Shown here one piece after another: positions 15,352-20,101 of a stretch of 20,101 nt of DNA. This stretch comes from an uncultured Micrococcales bacterium (GTDB lineage Bacteria > Actinomycetota > Actinomycetes > S36-B12 > UBA10799). The notes beneath the pieces were generated by a model. That model did no database searches. It was given only the letters and a program-made list of their open reading frames with translations, and was not told the DNA's origin. Both the position numbers and the translations under genes were made by a program. The stretch is taken from the NCBI GenBank assembly GCA_937952095.1, contig CALFYG010000064.1:1-20101 (forward strand), read 5' to 3'. Each line of letters begins with the position of its first letter. The stretch's first letter is position 1.

Positions 15352-15357
15352 TACCGT
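15352..15357 (+). promoter_or_regulatory. Candidate -10 box (TACCGT) for the desulfurase-like gene
   Basis: TACCGT (TAnnnT) ends 6 nt before the ATG at 15364, and no Shine-Dalgarno sequence is present between them. This fits a leaderless transcript, like the TAGGCT cases at 1876 and 6778. No -35 box recognised. Inference. Confidence 0.35.
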
Positions 15358-15363
15358 CTCGAC

Positions 15364-16437
15364 ATGTCGCGTTTCGTGCTGGATTGCGCTGTTTCGCGGC
15401 CGGTATCCGACCGCGTGGCGCGCTGGTACGCCCATGCGGCGCAGCAAGGGTGGGCAGACCCGACGGCTGGTTACCACGAGGGCAAGCAGGCCTCGATGCT
15501 GCTCGAACAGAGCGCTGCGGCCCTTGCCGAGGCAGTGGGCGCACGGCAGGTGCATTTCTGTCCTGATATCGGAGCCGCTGTGGCAGCAGCTGTCTCCGAA
15601 CTTCGCTCAGGCGCCGTCTGTGTCGCAACCACCGCCGTCGACGCTCTTCGGGTCATCGAGGCGTGCGGTGAAGCGGCCGCCGCAGGCGGCCTGCCGCACC
15701 ATGTGCTCGACGTGGATGCCGACGGGCGCGTCACCGAGACGGCGTTGAACGACCTGCCGACGCCTGCGGTCCTGGTGACGAATCTGGCCAATCAGGAGAT
15801 CGGAACCGTTCAGCGGGACCTGACCGCCTGGGCGCGGGCCACAGGATCCCTGGTCGTCCTCGACGCCTCCGCGGCTTTCGGGTGGGTCGACCTCCCACCT
15901 GGGTGGTCGAGAGTACTGCTCGATGCCCGTGCCTGGGGAGGCGTCCCTGGAGCCGTGGCCGTGTGCTCCCCCATACCCCTGCGTCGAGCGGTGACTGCCA
16001 ACGTTCCCGCGGCCGCAGTGGCGGCTGCGGCGGCACAGCAGTGGCTATCCGCGGCGCCATCCGCCAGACGCAGCGCGCGCCGCCAGATCGCCGCTCTGCG
16101 TGAGCGGCTCGAGCGCGGGATCAGGGGCATCGAGGTCCGCGGCGGCCGCCCTGAGGACGCGCCCCACATCCTCAGCGTCTCCGTGCTCTACGTGGACGCC
16201 GAAGCCCTGCAGACCCGGTTGGACTCCCGTGGCTACGCCGTCGGAAGCGGGTCTGCGTGCGCGTCGCGCCACGGTCAGCCCAGTCATGTGCTCGCAGCCG
16301 TCGGTGGGTTCACCGGCGGCAACCTGCGAGTGGGGTTGCCCCCGGATCTGCCCGATGATGTCGTCGCGGGGTTCGGGGTCGCGCTGGTCGAGGTCGTCGC
16401 TGAGGTGCGGGCGCAGATGGGGACGTCGGACCTGTGA
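15364..16437 (+). CDS. Cysteine desulfurase-like (class V aminotransferase fold) protein lacking the PLP lysine
   Basis: By fold this is a NifS/IscS-type protein. The 357 residues carry the conserved NxExG segment (NQEIG, 143-147), the PLP-nitrogen Asp167 (VVLDAS), the sulfur-carrier Cys299 in GSGSACAS, and the C-terminal NLRVGLPP. However, the Schiff-base motif (S-x-HK-x-GGP in the family) reads DARAWGGVPG at 187-196, putting Ala190 where the catalytic Lys should be. The ring-stacking His appears to be Asp93 and the PLP-contacting Gln is Ala170. Lys41 is the only lysine in the protein. A normal PLP desulfurase reaction therefore looks impossible. It may be a pseudoenzyme that binds or relays sulfur, or a scaffold for TusA. 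Relatives in other actinobacteria are annotated as desulfurase/TusA fusions (general knowledge). Its stop overlaps tusA (GTGA). The Ala codon is GCC, so one sequencing error does not explain the change. Confidence 0.8.
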   Translation: MSRFVLDCAVSRPVSDRVARWYAHAAQQGWADPTAGYHEGKQASMLLEQSAAALAEAVGARQVHFCPDIGAAVAAAVSELRSGAVCVATTAVDALRVIEACGEAAAAGGLPHHVLDVDADGRVTETALNDLPTPAVLVTNLANQEIGTVQRDLTAWARATGSLVVLDASAAFGWVDLPPGWSRVLLDARAWGGVPGAVAVCSPIPLRRAVTANVPAAAVAAAAAQQWLSAAPSARRSARRQIAALRERLERGIRGIEVRGGRPEDAPHILSVSVLYVDAEALQTRLDSRGYAVGSGSACASRHGQPSHVLAAVGGFTGGNLRVGLPPDLPDDVVAGFGVALVEVVAEVRAQMGTSDL

Positions 16438-16685
16438 CCATCTGTGTGGACGCTCGCGGCACCCGGTGTCCCTATCCCGTGATCGCCCTGGCCCGTGCCG
16501 CCGCGGATGTCCCCGCCGGCACGGTCATCGAACTGCTGGCCGACGACCCCGTCTCCCTCACGGATGTACCCGCTTGGTGCCGGATGCGACCCGCCGAGCT
16601 GCGGCAGACCGTCGATGAGGACGGCTACTGGCGTTTTGTTGTAGTCACTGCGGTGACTGTGGTCGCTGAAGTCACAGAACCGTAG
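16434..16685 (+). CDS. TusA-family sulfur carrier protein
   Basis: A small cytoplasmic sulfur carrier of 83 residues. TusA proteins accept persulfide sulfur on the Cys of a CPxP motif and hand it on, for example to tRNA thiolation or cofactor synthesis. Here the motif is RCPYP with Cys12. The following helix (VIALARAAADVPAG), the DDP segment and a second Cys in PAWCRM fit the family. The GTG at 16434 overlaps the upstream stop as GTGA, so it is translationally coupled to the desulfurase-like gene, its likely partner. Its 3' end overlaps the convergent aat gene by 14 nt. The sulfur acceptor downstream is unknown. Confidence 0.9.
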   Translation: MTICVDARGTRCPYPVIALARAAADVPAGTVIELLADDPVSLTDVPAWCRMRPAELRQTVDEDGYWRFVVVTAVTVVAEVTEP

Positions 16686-17283
16686 GGCCGTCCAACACGC
16701 CCGACAGTGCCCGCAAATATCGCCGGCGGGGCATGTCGACGACGCCCAGGGTCGCCAGATGCTCCGTGCGCCACTGGGTGTCCAACAGGACCGGGCCGCC
16801 AGCTTCCCGCAGCCGTTCGACCAGTCCGACCAGCGCTACCTTCGAGGCATCAGTGGCGGTGTGGAACATCGACTCGCCGGACACGAAGCCACCTATGGAC
16901 ACCACGAACAGGCCCCCGGCCAAATGGCCAGAGGCGTCACGCGCCTCGACGCTGTGGGCGTAGCCGCGCCGGTGAAGTTCCAGGTACGCCTCGGTGAGTC
17001 CGGGATCGATCCAGCCTCCGGGACGCTCGGGATCCGCACAGGCGGCGAGCACAGCGGGGAAATCGGCGTCGATCACCACGTCGAAGCGACGCATGCTCTT
17101 GCGCAGACTGCGCGTCACACGCAACCCGTCGAGCGGCAGCACACCGCGCGGATCGGGCGACCACCACTGGTACAGGACCCCCCAGTACGACATGGCGAAC
17201 ATGCCACGCCGGTAGCCGACGAGCATGTCGTCGGCGGTGATGGACCGCGAGAAGCCGACCAGTTCGCGCTTCTCGCTGGCCAC
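16672..17283 (-). CDS. aat: Leucyl/phenylalanyl-tRNA-protein transferase
   Basis: This enzyme adds Leu or Phe from aminoacyl-tRNA to the N-terminus of proteins starting with Arg or Lys, marking them for ClpS/ClpAP-type degradation (N-degron pathway). The 203 residues fit the short form. Motifs: the YRRGMFAM region, WWSPDPRGVLPLD, GYAHSVE, GGLFVVSIGGFVSGESMF, TDASKVAL, LLDTQW and HLATLGV. All are recognisable; the usual GGLYG is GGLFV here. The start is the GTG at 17283, 8 nt after the stop of the ErpA-type gene, so the two are probably cotranscribed. No strong Shine-Dalgarno is visible. The end overlaps tusA tail-to-tail by 14 nt. Confidence 0.93.
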   Translation of the reverse strand: MASEKRELVGFSRSITADDMLVGYRRGMFAMSYWGVLYQWWSPDPRGVLPLDGLRVTRSLRKSMRRFDVVIDADFPAVLAACADPERPGGWIDPGLTEAYLELHRRGYAHSVEARDASGHLAGGLFVVSIGGFVSGESMFHTATDASKVALVGLVERLREAGGPVLLDTQWRTEHLATLGVVDMPRRRYLRALSGVLDGPTVL

Positions 17284-17291
17284 GTCAGGGG

Positions 17292-17648
17292 TTAGTGGAA
17301 GGAGTCGCCACAGGCGCAGGACCCGGTGGCGTTCGGGTTGTCGATGGTGAAGCCCTGCTTGTCGATCTGGTCGACGAAGTCGATGCTGGCACCGCCGAGG
17401 TACGGGGCGCTCATCCGGTCGACCACCACGGTCACGCCGTCGAAGTCGAGGCGGGTGTCACCGTCCAGCGAGCGCTCATCGAAGAACAGTTGGTACCGCA
17501 ATCCGGAGCAGCCGCCCGGCTGTACCGCGATGCGAAGGGCCAGATCGTCACGCCCCTCCTGGGCGAGCAACGCCGCCACCTTGGACGAGGCCGCCTCTGT
17601 GAGGATCACACCGGTCGTGGTCTCCGACGGGGTCGTCTCAGTGCTCAT
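17292..17648 (-). CDS. erpA: A-type iron-sulfur cluster carrier (ErpA/IscA family)
   Basis: It delivers assembled Fe-S clusters to client enzymes in the cytoplasm. 118 residues. The three conserved cysteines are in GGCSGL and in the C-terminal SCACGDSF; the family core LTEAASSKVAALL and YQLFFDE is also present. I chose the ATG at 17648: TCCTTT on the plus strand (17657-17662) is an AAAGGA site 8 nt upstream. The TTG just before it is less likely. It heads a two-gene unit with aat and is divergent from nadA, whose product is itself a [4Fe-4S] enzyme and a plausible client (inference). The erpA/iscA name follows the family; the exact paralogue is not certain. Confidence 0.92.
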   Translation of the reverse strand: MSTETTPSETTTGVILTEAASSKVAALLAQEGRDDLALRIAVQPGGCSGLRYQLFFDERSLDGDTRLDFDGVTVVVDRMSAPYLGGASIDFVDQIDKQGFTIDNPNATGSCACGDSFH

Positions 17649-17815
17649 CAACTGTTTCCTTTCGAACGTTCCCCCGCGTCAACCGATTGTCGAGGGGCCG
17701 TATTCCCATACTGCCACAGATCCGCGTTAGGCAGCCCTTAGTGCCATCGCCCAGGCCGATCCGCCCACGGCAAACGCATGTCGCCTCGCCCGGCGGGGCG
17801 TGCCACCATGGGGAC

Positions 17816-19006
17816 GTGGCGAACACCTTCACCGAACCCGAACCCTCCCCGCTGCTCTTGTTGCTCGGTGAGGGTCAGGATCCTCTGAGCGAGCGCGGGG
17901 TGGATTGCCCAGGCGGCTTGCCGGCTCCCAGCGATCCGGACCTCGTGCGCCGCGCACGTGCCGCGCGGGACGCCCTCGGCGATCGGGCCTTCATCCTCGG
18001 ACACCACTACCAGCGCGACGAGGTGATCGAGTTCGCCGACGTCACCGGAGACTCCTTCAAGCTCGCCCAGAAGGCGGCCGCCCGGCCGGACAGCGAGTTC
18101 ATCGTCTTCTGCGGTGTGCACTTCATGGCCGAAAGCGCCGACATCCTCACCAACGACGACCAGATCGTGGTCCTGCCGGACATGGCAGCGGGCTGTTCGA
18201 TGGCGGACATGGCGGCCGCGGACCAGGTGGCGGACGCCTGGCGCACACTCGAGGCGGCCGGCATCGCCGACGTGACGATCCCGGTCACCTACATGAACAG
18301 CACCGCAGCCATCAAAGCCTTCACCGGCGAGCACGGCGGCACCATCTGCACCTCGAGCAACGCCGAACAGTCCCTGCGGTGGGCCTTCGAGCAGGGCGAG
18401 AAGGTGCTCTTCCTCCCCGATCAGCATCTCGGCCGCAACACCGCGGTGCTCGACCTCGACATGGACCTCGCGGACTGCGTGGTGTTCGATCCCCACAAGC
18501 CCGGGGGCGGGCTGACACCCCAGCAACTCGCCGATGCCCGGATGATCCTGTGGCGTGGCCACTGCAGCGTTCACGGGAGGTTCACCCCGGAGAGCGTCGA
18601 TGAGGTCCGGGCGAAAGAACCCGGTGTCAACGTCCTCGTCCACCCGGAATGCCAGCATGAAGTGGTGCTCAAGGCCGACTACGTGGGATCGACCGAGTAC
18701 ATCATCAAGACCCTGGCGGCTGCCGAACCCGGGACCTCCTGGGCCATCGGCACCGAGCTGAATCTGGTGCGGAGGCTGGCCGAGCAGCACCCGGACAAGC
18801 GCATCATGTTCCTCGACCGCACGATCTGCTACTGCTCCACGATGAACCGCATCGACCTGCCGCACCTGGTGTGGGCGCTCGAGAGCCTGGCGGAGGACCG
18901 GATCGTCAACCAGATCGTCGTCGACCCTGACACCGCCCATTGGGCCCGGGTCGCGCTGGATCGGATGCTGGCGCTGCCCGGGGTGGGCGCGGTCCCGAGC
19001 GACTGA
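17816..19006 (+). CDS. nadA: Quinolinate synthase NadA
   Basis: This [4Fe-4S] enzyme condenses iminoaspartate with dihydroxyacetone phosphate to quinolinate, in de novo NAD synthesis. 396 residues, the long actinobacterial type. Motifs: ILGHHYQRDEV (60-70), FADVTGDS, CGVHFMAESADIL, LPDMAAGCSMAD with cluster Cys127, TYMNSTAAIKA, LPDQHLGRNT, HPECQHE with Cys279, GTELNLVRRLA, and a terminal ICYC in which Cys338 or Cys340 is the third ligand. I chose the GTG at 17816 because upstream sequence to 17687 does not look like protein of this family; a weak CACCAT lies 6 nt before it and there is no clear RBS. Neither nadB nor nadC is in the window downstream; an IS follows instead. Confidence 0.96.
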   Translation: MANTFTEPEPSPLLLLLGEGQDPLSERGVDCPGGLPAPSDPDLVRRARAARDALGDRAFILGHHYQRDEVIEFADVTGDSFKLAQKAAARPDSEFIVFCGVHFMAESADILTNDDQIVVLPDMAAGCSMADMAAADQVADAWRTLEAAGIADVTIPVTYMNSTAAIKAFTGEHGGTICTSSNAEQSLRWAFEQGEKVLFLPDQHLGRNTAVLDLDMDLADCVVFDPHKPGGGLTPQQLADARMILWRGHCSVHGRFTPESVDEVRAKEPGVNVLVHPECQHEVVLKADYVGSTEYIIKTLAAAEPGTSWAIGTELNLVRRLAEQHPDKRIMFLDRTICYCSTMNRIDLPHLVWALESLAEDRIVNQIVVDPDTAHWARVALDRMLALPGVGAVPSD

Positions 19007-19008
19007 GA

Positions 19009-19022
19009 CGGCGGCCCCGCCG
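19009..19022 (+). terminator. Short GC hairpin after nadA
   Basis: CGGCG (19009-19013) and CGCCG (19018-19022) form a 5-bp stem with a GCCC loop immediately after the nadA stop. It is short and lacks a T-tract, so termination is only possible. Confidence 0.35.
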
Positions 19023-19088
19023 CAAAGCCGTTAGAGGTTACACACATCGGTGAGAGGTTCACGCCCGCCAAGGTCTAACTGTCGTGGG

Positions 19089-20057
19089 TCAGCTCGTTGT
19101 TGACAGGTCGAGTCGGCTGATGGGTGGGTAACCGCCGATGCCGTGGTGCTTGCGTTCCAGGTTGTAGTAGTTCAGCCAGGCTGGCAAGCCTGCGGTGCGT
19201 TGGTCGTTGCTGAGGTAGGGCTGGGCGTAGGCCCAGCCCAGGGCCAGGGTGCGGTGGAAGCGTTCGACTTTGCCGTTCTGCCAGGGGCAGTAGGGCTGGA
19301 TCGTGCGGTGCTTGACCCCGAGCACGGCCACCGCCTCGGCGAAGTGTCCGCTGACGGTGTAGGACCGGTGGTTGTCACTGAGCAGCTCTTTGATGGTGAC
19401 GCCGTGCTCGGCGAACCAGGCCGCGGCGCGCAGCAGGAACCCGGCGGCGGTGATGCCCTTCTCGTCGGGCAGGACCTCGGCGTAGGCCACCCGGGAGTGG
19501 TCATCCACGGCGGTGTGAATGTAGTCGAACCCGATCCGGTTGCCGGCGTGACGGGTGTGGAAGCCGTGCAGCCGCCAGCCGCCACCGTCGGGGATCCTGC
19601 CCAGCTTCTTGACGTCGATGTGGAGCAGATCCCCCGGGCAGGGCCGTTCGTAGCGGTGTGACGTGACCGGCCCGCCCCGGATCCGCTGCCCGGTCACCGG
19701 GTCGATTTCGGCCAGCGCCGGCATCTGGTAGCGGGTCAGGATCCGGCTGACCGTGCGCGGCGAGGCCCCCGTGCGCTCAGCGATCCAGTCGCGTCCTTGC
19801 CGACGACGTAACCGTAGTCGCACCACCTGCTGCTCCACTGCCACCGCAGTCCGGGTGCCATGACGGTGCGGGGCGCTGGAGCGGTCCTGCAGCCCGGCCC
19901 GGCCGAACTGCAGGAACCGGTTGATCCACTTGTGGGCTGTTTGCCGTGAGATGCCCATCTCCTTGGCCACATGACTGACCGGACGACCGTGCCGACACAC
20001 ACGCTCAACCAGGATTTCCCGGCCACGGACATTCAACGGCGCGTTACGGTGAACCAC
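19089..20057 (-). CDS. IS481-family transposase (DDE)
   Basis: 322 residues. The N-terminal helix-turn-helix (VSHVAKEMGISRQTAHKWINRF) binds the element ends. The rve/DDE integrase core follows with the acidic residues visible in DLLHIDVKKLG (first Asp), LLSDNHRSY (second Asp) and WQNGKVERFHRTL (Glu). The usual DNG after the second Asp is DNH here. The frame is intact, so the element may be active. The start is the GTG at 20057, with AGGAGG 5 nt upstream at 20063-20068. A 7-bp hairpin lies just upstream. Confidence 0.95.
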   Translation of the reverse strand: MVHRNAPLNVRGREILVERVCRHGRPVSHVAKEMGISRQTAHKWINRFLQFGRAGLQDRSSAPHRHGTRTAVAVEQQVVRLRLRRRQGRDWIAERTGASPRTVSRILTRYQMPALAEIDPVTGQRIRGGPVTSHRYERPCPGDLLHIDVKKLGRIPDGGGWRLHGFHTRHAGNRIGFDYIHTAVDDHSRVAYAEVLPDEKGITAAGFLLRAAAWFAEHGVTIKELLSDNHRSYTVSGHFAEAVAVLGVKHRTIQPYCPWQNGKVERFHRTLALGWAYAQPYLSNDQRTAGLPAWLNYYNLERKHHGIGGYPPISRLDLSTTS

Positions 20058-20075
20058 GAGGACCTCCTCTGTCTG

Positions 20076-20090
20076 GGTGTTCTGAACACC
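20076..20090. promoter_or_regulatory. Palindrome upstream of the transposase start
   Basis: GGTGTTC-T-GAACACC, a perfect 7-bp inverted repeat with one central base, 18 nt before the transposase GTG and just above its RBS. It may be an operator or an RNA hairpin limiting translation from read-through transcripts, as seen in several IS elements. Inference. Confidence 0.45.
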
Positions 20091-20101
20091 ACCGAGATCA
20101 G

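Larger units (their letters stand above)
19033..20101 (-). mobile_element. IS481-family insertion sequence (right end outside window, left end not fixed)
   Basis: One transposase gene with short flanks. The left boundary lies somewhere between about 19023 and 19088. AGAGGTT occurs twice there (19033-19039 and 19053-19059, 20-nt period) and may belong to the terminal repeat, but the matching right end lies beyond 20101. No target duplication can be tested. The element is inserted just downstream of nadA, transcribed towards it. Confidence 0.7.

Noticed and set aside
17738..18940. 400-codon minus-strand frame opposite nadA
   Set aside because: Shadow of nadA; no family resemblance.
1..20101. 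CRISPR arrays, tRNA or rRNA genes, riboswitches
   Set aside because: I saw no regularly spaced repeats, no cloverleaf-type sequence with TTCGA-type arms, and no known riboswitch core.

Overview
The window comes from a high-GC actinobacterium (Actinomycetota). The gene content shows this: an actinobacterial bcc-aa3 respiratory supercomplex (diheme QcrC, three-helix Rieske QcrA, long QcrB, CtaF-type subunit IV), an Ig-domain L,D-transpeptidase lipoprotein, GTG/TTG starts, and 4-nt stop/start overlaps. The order UvrC-like nuclease - trpD - ctaE - qcrC - qcrA - qcrB resembles the mycobacterial locus. The genus cannot be named from this sequence alone.

Layout. 1-2348: the 3' end of a GIY-YIG/UvrC-like exonuclease-family gene converges on trpD, preceded by a small atypical receiver-domain gene. 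2349-2535: divergent control region with short direct repeats. 2536-6760: the plus-strand operon ctaE-qcrC-qcrA-qcrB, tightly overlapped and closed by a strong hairpin terminator. 6791-10578: accessory genes. These are a sugar O-acetyltransferase, then a translationally coupled pair: a secreted CoxG/SRPBCC-like plus Ig-like protein, and a large lipoprotein with a YWTD-like region and three ASH/Hydin-type repeats. 10579-10825: a hairpin-rich convergent intergenic region with an interrupted perfect inverted repeat. 10826-15252, minus strand: L,D-transpeptidase, then (upstream) ctaC-ctaD-ctaF with its own terminator. 15364-16685: a cysteine-desulfurase-like gene overlapping a tusA gene. 16672-17648, minus: aat and an ErpA-type Fe-S carrier. 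17816-19006: nadA. 19089 to the window end: an IS481-family insertion sequence whose right end lies outside.

How it fits together. QcrA/B/C and CtaC/D/E/F together form a quinol-to-oxygen proton-pumping chain without soluble cytochrome c. Its genes are split into two facing operons with about 5.6 kb of envelope and secreted-protein genes between them. The right part is sulfur and Fe-S themed: a desulfurase-like protein and TusA, the ErpA carrier, and NadA, which is itself a [4Fe-4S] enzyme.

The strongest candidates for something undescribed are: (1) the desulfurase-like protein, which keeps the sulfur-carrying Cys but has no PLP lysine (only one Lys in 357 residues, far from the active site), translationally coupled to TusA; (2) the exported CoxG-like/Ig protein coupled to the ASH-repeat lipoprotein; (3) the perfect palindromic repeat interrupted by a 31-nt insert with a TTGCGA direct repeat.
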